NCBI GenBank assembly: GCA_964035575.1
Contig: OZ037851.1
Coordinates: 372,001 to 436,000, forward strand
Length of the DNA: 64,000 nt
From: Rhynchopus sp. YZ270_cl-10
Lineage: Eukaryota; Euglenozoa; Diplonemea; Diplonemida; Diplonemidae
Direction of reading: 5' to 3'
The notes under the pieces are model-generated. The model saw nothing but the letters and a program-made list of their open reading frames with translations, was not told the origin of the DNA and ran no database searches. Positions 43,266-54,200 of this stretch are shown here, piece by piece. A program made the position numbers and the translations under genes. Each line of letters starts with the position of its first letter. Positions within the stretch are counted from its first letter, which is position 1.

Positions 43266-43928
43266 CATGGGTAGTATCTGGATCCAGTTCCAGGTGATTC
43301 CAGGTTTCTCAGATTTTTCGTGAAATTCCAGGTTTTTTCCAGGTATTCCAGGTGATTCCAGGTCAATTCCAGGTAATTCCAGGTCAATTCCAGGTGTATT
43401 CCAGGTGGGTTTAAGCAGAAATCTGCGCGCAACACAAACGCACATTCCGATCTGGAAGTGGTCGTTGCGTTTGGTTTCCTCTCCATGGTTTTTGTTTGCT
43501 CTCTACACAGCGTAAATGTGAATAGGAAGAGAACTCGGGGATAGAGGGGGTGAGCGCTTCAGCGACAATGGCAAAGACTAATAAACGAAAGGTTTTTTAG
43601 AATTTCCATCACATGGTGTTCCGGAGGGGGCCAAGATCGACATGTCCTTGACAGCGGGGGGTCCCATTTTATAATTTGTGAGGGTCTTTTGACCGGGAAA
43701 TAATATTATACATCGTCCAAAAACACCAGCATTTGCAATTTTGGAATCCGTCCGTCCAGTAGTGGGGTCACTTTGCCAAAATGGACAAATTCGTAGTACA
43801 TACGTAAACACACAGTCACCAACAGTGCAAAAAGTCTAATTCCAGAAAAAATCCAGATCTGGAATACCTGGAATTTTTCTGGAATTTTTCTGGAATTACC
43901 TGGAATCTGGATCCAGATACTACCCATG
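43266..43928. mobile_element. Non-autonomous inverted-repeat element with internal minisatellite (663 bp)
   Basis: A 22-bp inverted repeat starting CATGGGTAGTATCTGG marks both ends. The flanks are A runs, with 7 of 8 bases matching an 8-bp duplication (TAAAAAAA versus AAAAAAAA), so hAT membership is likely but not proven. Both ends carry short tandem ATTCCAGGT-like units (43287-43410 and, inverted, 43840-43905). No coding frame. It lies 14 bp beyond the duplication of element A. Confidence 0.75.
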
Positions 43929-44428
43929 AAAAAAAAAAAAATGAATTCAAGGGGGTAGGGCAGGAAGAGGGTACGATTGTTATACGTTGTCTAGGGAGTA
44001 CAGTACAAAAAAACTAATATAGGAAAAAATAAAGAAAGCGTGGCAATAAATAATGAGAAGTGTTGGTTCCTCCCCATGGGCAAGATTTGAAGCAAAAAAG
44101 GGTACAAAAAAATGGGGTTTTCTCCAATCCAGTTGGATATGTGTTTTTATATTTTTGAAATACAAAGCCCTCTCGTGACTGAACAAAAATGCTACGAATC
44201 ATAAAAGAAGGAACAGAGGTTTTATTTATAAATGCGGAACAATCCACAGACTTCTCTTCGTGCATGACCTGTCTCGGGATGTCCAACTCGCTGCTGAGGC
44301 GCAGGCAGGCACGGTTCACTCTTTGCACTGTAGTTCCCCTCGCATGGTGCAACCTCCAGCCTCTGCATTCCGTGGGCTGTATTAACCCCTTTCTTTGCGG
44401 TATTCCATTATTTTGTGTGTGTTTCTTC

Positions 44429-46152
44429 TTAGATACTTCGCATAATGTGTGGCGGCTGCTTGGGTGTGTACGGCGTCAGCGGTGTTCTGAGGAGCTCACT
44501 GATCTCGTCCTCCGCCTGCACCTGCGTGTCGCAGAAGCTCGACCCATCCGCCATGCTTTGCACGTAGAAGCTCTCCTCATATAGAATGTCCAGGTTGTTC
44601 AAGAGCTCCTCCTCGTTTTCACCACTCACGCTTGAAAAGGGTTCGTGCAGTGGTGCGTGGAAGGGGTTACGTCGTTCCTCTTGACTGAGTTTCCCACTCG
44701 CACGACTGGCACGGCTGGACTCATCAAAGCTAACATGGCCTCTGTCAGATCCCTTAAGGGGTGTGGTTTTAAAGGAGCTTCGTCGCGCCCGCGAAGTGCC
44801 TCTCCGTGAAGGTGGCAGGCGTAGCGCTGCAGCAGTATCGCTGGTGGAGATGCCGTCGGAGTTGTGGGTAGATGGGTTGGTCCCTGGAGGCGCGCGATCG
44901 CCTACCTGAAAGGGGTCCACGCAGCTGAGCCAGCTGCCTGCAGAGGTGAGCGTGAGGCCACGTGGCGGAGACTGCTCGCGTAGCGAACGACTGCGGAGCA
45001 CCCTATTCTGTGGACGTCCCTGCCCCCTCATGAAAGGGACCTCCGGAAGCGGGGCGGCAGCAATCTCATAGCCCAGCCCCTCCTCAAGCCAGGAGAGGAT
45101 GTTCTCCACCTTCTCTGGGCCTTTGTCGATGAGGAGGCCTTCGAAGAAGCTGTGCCATTCCTGTTTTTATTTGCAAAAATTTGAAAATATCTCAACATCC
45201 CACATACCTCAGGCGAAATCTCTCCATCAAAATTCGCATCAAGCTCTCTATACAACGCGAGGGCACCTACCCTATCCCCAGGACGGCGGAGGATGCGGAG
45301 CAGCTCCTCCTTGAGGATGCGGTCGTCTCCTTCGCACACAGCGTCGATGCCGTCAAAGACGTTGCGGAGACGTGCCCCGAACGAACCCCCTAGGAGCGTG
45401 CCCAGCGCCGGCTCTGCAAGGGGCACCGTTGTCTCATGCTCGAGGAAGTCCTCCACAGCATGCGGGTCCCAGCTGTCATACTGCGCGCTCGGCGGCGGCG
45501 CCCTCCCCGACACATTCGTCGATACACTCCGACTACTCTTATTCCCAAACGAACTATTCGACACCGGCGCCCTCTTTCCCTGCACACCATTATGCATCGC
45601 CAAACTACTTGCCGCCAACCTCCCCGAGGACACAGACGACTTCGACATACACGACCCACTCCGATCCCTCCCTGGACTAGAAAAAGAAAGATTCGGGATA
45701 ATCGGAGTAGCAACCGGGGTGTACGTCTGCACCACCGGAAGCGGCCGCAACCTCCCAGGGGAATATGCGAGGGGCGGCGGGCGGCGCTTTCGTGGCGAAT
45801 CGTTTCCGGGGGGAGTGAAGGAGAGGGTGGGTGCGGGGGTGTAGGTTTCCGCGTTTTGTTCGTTGTGGACTTTGGGGTGGGGGCTTCCGCTGGACCAATC
45901 AATTGCCTGGGCAGAGACGGGCTCGTTACGCCAGTTGCCACCATTCGAATATTCAAGCCCCACAGCAACAAGCGGCTTCTGATGCGAAAACACTGCACTA
46001 TTCCTCCCTGCCACTGCCACAGGTGCTGCCCCGACCCTCGCCCAGCACGGTGTACCAAAGGGGCCGTACCCTGGAGATGTCAGCGGGAGCCTCCCATCAC
46101 CGCTCGGGTTCTTCAAGCGAATCCCTTTCCCAGGAATGTACGTAGATGCCAT
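44429..46152 (-). CDS. EF-hand protein, two exons
   Basis: Exons 46152-45208 and 45160-44429 give 558 residues. The first ~230 residues are disordered, Ser/Pro-rich and dotted with SPG/SPGR motifs that look like kinase sites. A helical region (FGARLRNVFDGIDAVCEGDD, ~265) resembles a degenerate first EF-hand; the second is canonical, with loop DANFDGEISPEE. The 47-nt intron falls exactly between loop positions 11 and 12, so the calcium-ligating Glu at position 12 comes from exon 2. The rest (EWHSFFEGLLIDKGPEKVENILSW in two parts across helices) is followed by a long disordered C-terminus. Likely a cytoplasmic or cytoskeletal calcium-responsive protein; the partner is unknown. A very strong pyrimidine tract ending CCTCTCAG lies 9 nt before the ATG. 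Confidence 0.85.
45161..45207 (-). other. Intron of the EF-hand gene (47 nt)
   Basis: The donor is GAG|GTATGT and the acceptor AAAAACAG|GAATGG, phase 0. Splicing completes the calcium-binding loop. If retained, a short open frame continues with VCGMLRYFQ. Confidence 0.88.
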
Positions 46153-46161
46153 GTTGTGTGG

Positions 46162-46218
46162 CTGAGAGGTGGAGGGTGGAGGGTGGAGAGGGTGGATGAA
46201 ATGGGGAAGGAGGAAGGG
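46162..46218 (-). promoter_or_regulatory. Pyrimidine tract and probable trans-splice acceptor, EF-hand gene
   Basis: About 55 nt of almost pure C/T on the coding strand end in CACCTCTCAG, leaving a 9-nt leader before the ATG. There is no cis donor nearby, so trans-splicing is the simplest reading. Confidence 0.6.
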
Positions 46219-46869
46219 TTAAAATGAGGTATTTTTTTTGATCTTTTTTGGGAGATTGGAACGTACAAAAAGAGAGAGAGCGGTGTGGTAAAAAAATTGA
46301 AGTGTTAGAGACAACCACATACCAGAAAAGCGTTTATTAGTCCAAACATAGGTATTGTACGTTTTACGGTAATATGGTGTCTCCTCGAATTAAGATGAAT
46401 AAGCCGTATGGGAAGATATCTTCTCTGGGGGTTTATTTGAAAAATGGTTGTGAGGGGTCGTGAGGTAGTGAGGTACGGTGAACCTCCACGCACAGCAGGT
46501 GCTGCGATGCATGAAGCACCAGAACTATGGGGGGGGGGGAGAAACATAGTAGAGTCGAAATACAAAGTCTAAATACAAAGGCTCTCGTGACAGTGTACCT
46601 TGGTTGGCACGAAAAGATTGCCTAAAAAGTGGTAGCTATGTTTGTGACACAGAGAGGCAACTCTGACTGACCTACCTGGAAGAAACTATGAAAAGGCAAT
46701 AATCATTGAACTAAAAGGGAAAGAAAAAAAGATGAGGGCGCAAAAGAAAGCAAACCTCAAACGAAATTTTTGATTCAGATTCTTTGTTTTGACATGCACA
46801 CAACACACATTACACGCGACAATTTTCAGCAAAGAATACGTGCATTTTTTTTTTTCGGTGTGCGAGCGG

Positions 46870-47523
46870 CAGGGTTGTTTCTAGGATCTCGTTTTTTTTT
46901 CTCGGGGGGGGTCAATTTTTTTCCCAAAAAAAAAATTTTTTCCGCCGGGAAAAAATGGTCTTTCAAGGGTTTTTGGGTGTATTCCGAGCTTTATCGACGA
47001 AGCCTCGATCTCACCAAGAAAACCCCATACCCCAAAGCTTCAGAATATCATGGTGGTATGTAGCTTCTGTGCGGGTATGAAACAGGTAAAGAAACGGTGG
47101 CCATGGTACCCAAAGGTTCCTGGCGAAGCCACGGTACGCAATATTTCTAAAATTGCGCTTAAAATTGCACTATTGTACAGCCAAACTATGTCATGGGAAG
47201 GGTGTGCTGTAAGCTTGCGCCGCAGGCGCACGGTACGCTACTTTTATTCTTTTCGCCAAATCTTTTTTCACACTCCCATCACCGTTCCACGTGGTGTAGT
47301 CGGTGCGGGTGTTGTCGCTCTTCACCAGTGCCAACACTGGTGGTGGGTGGAAAACGTGTAGTTCGGGGGAAAATATGTAATTTTTTACAGGGGGGTGAGG
47401 CTGACCAGCGCACCGTGCCAGATTCTGGGAGTAAAATTGACCCCCCCCGGGGGGGGTCAATTTGACCCCCCAGAATCTGGGGGGGGTCAGTGACCCCCCC
47501 CGACCCCCCTAGAAACAACCCTG
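46870..47523. mobile_element. Non-autonomous hAT element B (654 bp)
   Basis: The 16-bp inverted repeat CAGGGTTGTTTCTAGG sits at both ends and the 8-bp duplication GCGAGCGG is perfect (46862-46869 and 47524-47531). Subterminal regions are rich in GGGGGGTCAATTT-type motifs in both orientations. The shared internal module is present in minus orientation (about 47095-47265). No transposase frame. Confidence 0.92.
47095..47265 (-). repeat. Shared internal module, copy 2 (in hAT element B)
   Basis: Same sequence in reverse orientation, lacking the first ~45 bp of the other two copies. Both GC hairpins are kept. Confidence 0.85.
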
Positions 47524-47531
47524 GCGAGCGG

Positions 47532-49089
47532 GATGATATAGGTTGGAAAACAGCGTACAGGTGATGTTCTTTCCTGCGCCATTGTGCAAGGGGGAAAAAA
47601 AAAAAACGTAACTTGAAATACAAAACCTTCTCTACAGTGTGCCTCATAAATATAATAAAGCGTATGTTGAGAATAGGTGTGGGTTATCCTTAGCAGTAGG
47701 AATATAGCCCATAAGTGTGCGTGTGTGTTTGATAACGGGTTTAGAGTGGGTAACGCCTGAACGGAGTATGGCCCACTTGTCACTTCTACCAGCCATATTG
47801 AGGGAGAGGCTACGGCTTATTGATACGGTTTAGGTGACTCCTTACGAATAAAATAAAATAAAAAGGGGGAGGGTCCTTCGCGGACGATTGGAGCGGGGGG
47901 TATACAAAATCAATTTCTCCAACCGTCATTCAACATCAGGATTTGATCTTCACCCTGTGGGGTTTTCATCTTCGCGGGCACCTGCCCTGTGATACATGGC
48001 GGTATGACGCACTTACCATGAAACACCAACTAGTGGTGTAGCTGCGGCGCCTGTGACCATTTTGAACAGTCTCTGCGGAAAAAAGGTACTATGGCTAAAT
48101 AAAAGTTGAATGTCTTTCCAGGCAGCACACCTCACCCGAGGATGTGGCAAGCTCCCTCAGTGCAATGAGCTTGGCCTGACTTTGGGCAGTTGTACAGTCG
48201 GCACACTTCACCACCCAGGGTGTGGCAATGGGGCCTGCGAGGTGCAATGCAGGTTGCCCACTGGACTGACCGTCACAAAACAAAAGGGGAAAAAAGGGGG
48301 GTGACGTTTAACCCTCAGGGTTCTTCATAGGGCTTCTGGAGGCGCCATATACCCCCGGATGCAATTTACCGTCCAGCCCAGGACGTGTGCGTGTGTGTGT
48401 ATGACAGAAGGTCCAGTGTCCGGTTGAGGAAGCACAGCAGCAAAGCGTTGCATGTCAACCGAAATAGGTGGCTCTCCTATCCACAATACTTTAAGTTAGT
48501 TCTTTAAAGTTTAGAACATAAGATCATTCCACTAAAAAGGGGAATCCGTCCTGTAGGATTGATAGATTGGGGGGTGGTTTTTTTGTTGAAAATCTGTTGA
48601 TTTATTGAGACAGTCTTTTTCACAAATTTTTCTTCAAGAAGAATTTTAAAAAAGAAGTTGTGTACTGCTTACCTGAAACGCATCTCCGCTTTTCCCACAA
48701 TTTCAGATGAAAAGATAAAAAAAAACAAACAAAACAGTAGGACAACTTAACAATAGAAAGATTGAACGATGAACGTGCTTCTCTCACATCCCTCAAAAAG
48801 ACGGAGTGGAACCATAGTTCCTTTTATATAGACCTAGCATTGGAGGAAGGCCCTCGACGCAAATAACGGGTAGTATTTTATTCCCTCTTAGAAATGTGAT
48901 AATTTGTTTTGTTTCAAGAAACAAAAGAAAAACAAAAAAGCAGTTCTCTCTCGCACAAAGAATGGTGGACCGCTGTGTGTCCGGAGAAAAATAGAGAAAG
49001 GTAGGGCTGACTGATCTCGGAACAAATGAAATGAATAATATGATGCTGTACAAAGCACATCCAAGGTGTACACTACAATACAAGAAGAG
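47532..49089. other. Gene-free stretch between hAT elements B and C
   Basis: Contains a GT microsatellite near 48390, a class B stem-loop at 48768-48790 and moderately GC-rich unique DNA at 47.9-48.4 kb without a recognised gene. Confidence 0.5.
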
Positions 49090-49142
49090 AAGTTGAAAGT
49101 GCAAACACCCCACCGCACATCGGCGGACGCAGGCGGACGCAC
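49090..49142 (-). repeat. Class C dispersed repeat, partial copy 3
   Basis: Keeps GAAGTTGAAAGTGCAAAC and the CATCGG...GGACGCA part, with GGCGGACGCA duplicated; lacks the GGTCTCTGG end. Confidence 0.55.
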
Positions 49143-49234
49143 TGGTCAAACAAAACCCAAGGAAGGCAACACTAGCAGTGTTTACGTCTGCAGAACGAGA
49201 TTTTTTTTTTTTTTTTTTTTTCAGACAAAAAAAG

Positions 49235-49962
49235 CAGGCCCCAGCCTAACCATCGACCCATCAACCCATGTTTTTGGCCTTTTTTTTTTTTTTTTTTTCC
49301 ATCGACCCATCAACCCATCGACCCGGATACCCGGGTCGATGGGTCGATGGGTACCGGGTTGACCCGGGGTATTTTTTTTGGGATACCATCAACCCGGTAG
49401 GGGGTGATGGGGAATTTTTTGAGATACCATCGAGCCGGACTCAATTGGTCAAACGTCGAAGGAAAAGGAAGCATGCAGCATGGCGAAAGGAAAAAAGTAG
49501 CGTACCGTGCGCCTGCGGCGCAAGCTTGCATCACACCCTTCCCATGACATAGTTTGGCAGTAAAAATGTGCAATTTCAAGCGCAATTTTTTGAAATGTTG
49601 CGTACCGTGGCTTCGCCTGGAACCTTTGGGTGACATGTCGCCATTTCTTTTGTAAAAAAACTGAGGTTACTGATAATTCGTGCACCATGTGTGCCTGGTG
49701 CAAATATCAATGAAGTGCCGAACTCCGCCGTTGGATCACCGAGGAACTCTCACATTCCGCCGGAGGCCCCCAACTTGAGCTGGGGTGGGGACCCGGGCGC
49801 GCAAAGCGCGCCCGGGCTCGATTGAGTTTTCTTCTTGTGACTAGCTTGTCAGCGGAGAAAGCTCGGGAAGCACTAGTAAAAATCACTTTTTTCTCTCTTT
49901 TTTTTTTTTTTTCAAATGGGTCGATGGTTTTGGCTGAGGCCCGGGAGTTAGGCTGAGGCCTG
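49235..49962. mobile_element. Non-autonomous hAT element C (728 bp)
   Basis: Termini read CAGGCCCCAGCCTAAC on the left and CAGGCCTCAGCCTAAC on the right (reverse complement). Both flanks are AAAAAAAG (49227-49234 and 49963-49970), a perfect 8-bp duplication although A-rich. Subterminal GGGTCGAT repeats form palindromes around 49300-49360. The shared module lies at 49438-49650 in plus orientation. No coding frame. Confidence 0.88.
49438..49650 (+). repeat. Shared internal module, copy 3 (in hAT element C)
   Basis: Full-length like copy 1, including the leading GACTCAATTGGTCAAACG and the closing GGAACCTTTGGGTG. Confidence 0.85.
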
Positions 49963-49987
49963 AAAAAAAGAACAGTTTTCGTTTATA

Positions 49988-50103
49988 CACGGATTCTGCC
50001 AGATCTGGGGCTCCCAGATCTGGAAACCAGATTTCCACATCTGGAAAACTAGCCAGATCTGGGAAATTGGCCCCAAGTCTGGCCAGATCTGGCAGTATCC
50101 GTG
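49988..50103. mobile_element. Small palindromic element (116 bp)
   Basis: Inverted ends CACGGAT(T/A)CTGCCAGATCTGG with flanking TTTATA on both sides (49982-49987 and 50104-50109), a probable 6-bp duplication. Inside are several CCAGATCTGG palindromes. It starts 25 bp after hAT element C ends. Confidence 0.75.
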
Positions 50104-50223
50104 TTTATAGACAACATAAAGTCGCCAGTTTTTTTTAATGAGAGTTGCTATTTTTCAGAAAATAAGAAACAAAAAAAAAGAGAAAAGTTGGTGAAAATCA
50201 CCAAAAGAAAGGGGGGTTGAAAG

Positions 50224-50250
50224 ATGAATGTGCCCCATTCGCGCACACAT
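50224..50250 (-). ncRNA. Dispersed stem-loop, class B
   Basis: ATG/CAT and TGTGC/GCACA arms, preceded by GTTGAAAG. Confidence 0.45.
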
Positions 50251-50566
50251 ATTTCATCATTTCAGAGAGAAAAAAAATACAAACAAACGAACACCAAGAG
50301 GCTGCAGCGATTTGCAGGAAAGTTGCCTGAAGCGGCCTTTGCACCGGATCAGACACTTCGCGCTCTCTACTTCATCATGTGGATGTACTGGGATACGACC
50401 CGTCTTGTTTGCACGAACGTCACTGCAGGAGGCCATAACCCAATGTACGTTGCAAACCTTTGCACAGCAAACGAAACTTGAAAAGTGATGAAAACCGTTC
50501 AAAGGGCTAAGAGGATTCGTTAAAATGAAAATTTGATAAGGTTGGAAACAAAAAAAAAAAACTGAA

Positions 50567-50598
50567 AAGATGGGAGTGCGAAGAACGCACATCATCTT
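50567..50598 (-). ncRNA. Dispersed stem-loop, class B
   Basis: AAGATG/CATCTT and GTGC/GCAC, perfect arms with a GAAGAA loop region. Confidence 0.55.
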
Positions 50599-51066
50599 AT
50601 GATTAAAATGAGAAATATGGGTGTGGTGGCCGTGACGATCATCAATGACAATCACCCGCTAAGTAACGGCGATCGCCACCACACCGTAAAACAAAACAAA
50701 AGTACAATAATTGTGCGCAAATGGCGCAACAACAAAAAGGTCGGGGGGGAAAAAAAGAAAGGTTGGTGATTTAGTGATTTAGTTGCTCAAGAAGAATAGC
50801 TGCAACATAAGCAAATAGGTGCAAACATCTTGTCAAAAGGTCCGAAGGCAAAGAATGGGACCTTTTGTACAGCAACTTGAAATAAACCCGAAGGTTTGGG
50901 GTCAAGAATTGGGGCGATTTTTTTAAAGGGGGGCATCGGTGGGTTTCCACAAAGCTGTAGTCCTGAGACACGTTAACGTTGCACAAGACACTCGTCTCCA
51001 CAATAGACATGAGGCCTATGCAAGGCTTCCATAGAATTCAATTGAAAAGGGAAAGAAACAAAGAAG

Positions 51067-51110
51067 TTGGCAAGGTGGACCGAGCCTCTCGCGCTTCGTC
51101 ACCCTGCCAA
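51067..51110 (-). ncRNA. Dispersed stem-loop, class A, after the CUB gene
   Basis: The outer stem is TTGGCAAGGTG with CACCCTGCCAA, replacing the TATAAG outer stem of other copies by another paired sequence. About 170 nt past the stop codon. Confidence 0.6.
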
Positions 51111-51276
51111 ACGCAACTGAACAGAATGAATGTCCCGAAAACTGTGACACATCCTTGCCATTCTTGTAGTTGTCACACCTCAAGATTCGTTTCTGAACAG
51201 AGTTAAGCAAGTAAGGGTCTGTGGTGATTGTGCCCCCGTCGGGGTATGCAGCGTCTGAGCACCGCTTGTGCCGATC

Positions 51277-54200
51277 TCATACCGTGTAATCAACGTACTC
51301 CTGCTGTTGCAGAGGCCGCTTCATGTCTCCATACACCCAGCAAGCCGTCACAGCAAGAACCGTGACAATGCCCATCCCCAATACAACAGCCACCGCCACA
51401 CCCCATAGCGGGATCCTCCTCGAGCCACGTTCCTCAGGCTGTGCTGTAGGCGTGCTTGTGTACACAGCTTCCCTCGGAGTAGCAGTGGGCGGTGCTGCCG
51501 TGCGCACTGCAGAGGGCTGGGTGGTGGGCCTCGTGGTGGGTGGTGTCGTGCGTGCAGTGGGTGCTGTCGTTGGTGCGGCAGTGGGCTGAACGGGTGCAAA
51601 TGTGTTCTTGTTCACCTCTGGTTGAGGTGTTGCAGTGGTCGGTGCATTCGTACGCACACGTGCTGTGGGTGTGGACGTTGCTGGCGTGTTTGTTGTCTGT
51701 GATATTGTTCCAGGCATAGGTGTGGCAGGAGCAGAGGTCATTGGTGTTGTGGTTACTCCAGGCACAAGTATTGCTGGCACGGCTGTTGGCGGCGAAGAAG
51801 TTGTTCGCATGGCAGGTGCAGATGTTGCTGGTGCTGTGGTTACTCCAGGCACTAGTGTTGCTGGCACAGCTGTTGCGGGCATGCCCGTTCCAGACGTAAA
51901 CGTTGGCGGTGCTACTGTTGGCGGTGCATCCGTGGCAGGTGCATCTGTGGCTGGGGCGTCTGTGGCTGGTGCGTCAGTTGCAGGTGCGAACGTTGAGAGT
52001 GGTGGAAGCGCAGTGGGGGAAGCAGTCGCAGGTGCATCTGTGGCTGGTACGTCAGTTGCAGGTGCGTCTGTGTCTGGTGCATCTGTGGCTGGGGCGTCTG
52101 TGACTGGTGCGTCAGTTGCAGGTGCATCTGTGGCTGGTGCGTCAGTTGCAGGTGCGAACGTTGAGAGTGGTGGAAGCGCAGTGGGGGAAGCAGTCGCAGG
52201 TGCATCTGTGGCTGGTACGTCAGTTGCAGGTGCGTCTGTGTCTGGTGCATCTGTGGCTGGGGCGTCTGTGACTGGTGCGTCAGTTGCAGGTGCATCTGTG
52301 GCTGGTGCGTCAGTTGCAGGTGCGAACGTTGAGAGTGGTGGAAGCGCAGTGGGGGAAGCAGTCGCAGGTGCATCTGTGTCTGGTGCATCCGTGGCTGGTG
52401 CGTCAGTTGCAGGTGCGTCTGTGTCTGGTGCATCTGTGGCTGGTGCGTCTGTGGCTGGTGCGTCTGTGTCTGGTGCATCCGTGGCAGGTGCATCTGTGTC
52501 TGGTGCATCTGTGTCTGGTGCATCCGTGGCTGGTGCGTCAGTTGCAGGTGCGTCTGTGTCTGGTGCATCCGTGGCAGGTGCATCTGTGGCTGGTGCGTCT
52601 GTGTCTGGTGCATCCGTGGCTGGTGCATCTGTGGCTGGTGCGTCAGTTGCAGGTGCGTCTGTGTCTGGTGCATCTGTGGCTGGTGCGTCTGTGGCTGGTG
52701 CATCCGTCGCAGGTGCATCCGTGGCTGGTGCATCTGTGGCTGGTGCGTCTGTGGCAGGTGCATCTGTGGCAGGTGCGTCAGTTGCAGGTGCGTCTGTGTC
52801 TGGTGCATCTGTGGCTGGTGCGTCTGTGGCTGGTGCGTCAGTTGCAGGTGCGTCTGTGTCTGGTGCATCTGTGGCTGGTGCGTCTGTGGCTGGTGCGTCA
52901 GTCGCAGGTGCGTCTGTGGCTGGTGCATCCGTGGCTGGTGCATCCGTGGCTGGTGCATCCGTGGCTGGTGCGTCAGTTGCAGGTCTGGTGCATCTGTGGC
53001 TGGTGCGTCTGTGGCTGGTGCGTCAGTTGCAGGTGCGTCTGTGTCTGGTGCATCTGTGGCTGGTGCGTCTGTGGCTGGTGCGTCAGTCGCAGGTGCGTCT
53101 GTGGCTGGTGCATCCGTGGCTGGTGCATCCGTGGCTGGTGCGTCAGTTGCAGGTGCGTCTGTGTCTGGTGCATCTGTGGCTGGTGCGTCTGTGGCTGGTG
53201 CGTCAGTCGCAGGTGCGTCTGTGGCTGGTGCATCCGTGGCTGGTGCATCCGTGGCTGGTGCGTCAGTTGCAGGTGCGTCTGTGGCTGGTGCATCCGTCGC
53301 AGGTGCATCTGTGGCTGGTGCATCCGTGGCTGGTGCGTCAGTTGCAGGTGCGTCTGTGTCTGGTGCATCTGTGGCTGGTGCGTCTGTGGCTGGTGCGTCA
53401 GTCGCAGGTGCGTCTGTGGCTGGTGCATCCGTGGCTGGTGCGTCAGTTGCAGGTGCGTCTGTGGCTGGTGCATCCGTGGCTGGTGCGTCAGTCGCAGGTG
53501 CATCCGTGGCTGGTGCGTCAGTTGCAGGTGCGTCTGTGGCTGGTGCATCCGTCGCAGGTGCATCTGTGGCTGGTGCATCCGTGGCTGGTGCGTCAGTTGC
53601 AGGTGCATCTGTGGCTGGTGCGTCAGTCGCAGGTGCATCCGTGGCTGGTGCGTCAGTTGCAGGTGTGTCAGTAGCCGGGGCGTCAGTTGGAGCAAGTGTT
53701 GGTGGGGCGTCTGTGTCCGTGCCAGCGGTGCAGACCCAGTCGACAATGAACCCCTCGTAGCGGTAGTCATCATCAGTGGAAAGGAGGATCTTCGCACCGC
53801 TGTAGAACATCGTAGGAAGCTTGTCCTTGGACGTGCCTCCCTCGCCTTCGTACGCAGCCGCCTGTGTGTAGCCGTACTCGTTGTTCCCCCCTACCACAAC
53901 CTTATCGTTCCCGTCCTCCTCGACCTCGAACAGGCGCCACGTCAACGTAATCACCCCGCCGTGGCACGGGATGTCCCAGCACTTTGTCAGGTAGTTGGCG
54001 TAGTTCGCAGTGCCCTCGGGATAGTCGAGTGTGCCTGTCACACCCGTCAGCTCCGTGCACCCTGCCCTGGGTGCGAACGGCGGCTGCACTGCAGGTGTGA
54101 ACGGGGGGATCGGCGGGAGCGACACTACAGGCATCGGGGTTGCCGGCGGTGCAGCTGTCGCAGGCGCAGACGTAAGGGAAAACTCATCGCGGCACGCGTC

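Larger units (their letters stand above)
50110..51276. other. 3' flank of the CUB gene
   Basis: Three dispersed stem-loops and A-rich DNA. No gene seen. Confidence 0.55.

Noticed and set aside
47900-48310. A structural RNA gene in the GC-richer unique stretch
   Set aside because: No tRNA, rRNA or snRNA motif could be recognised; short repeated words such as GGTGTGGC alone are not evidence.
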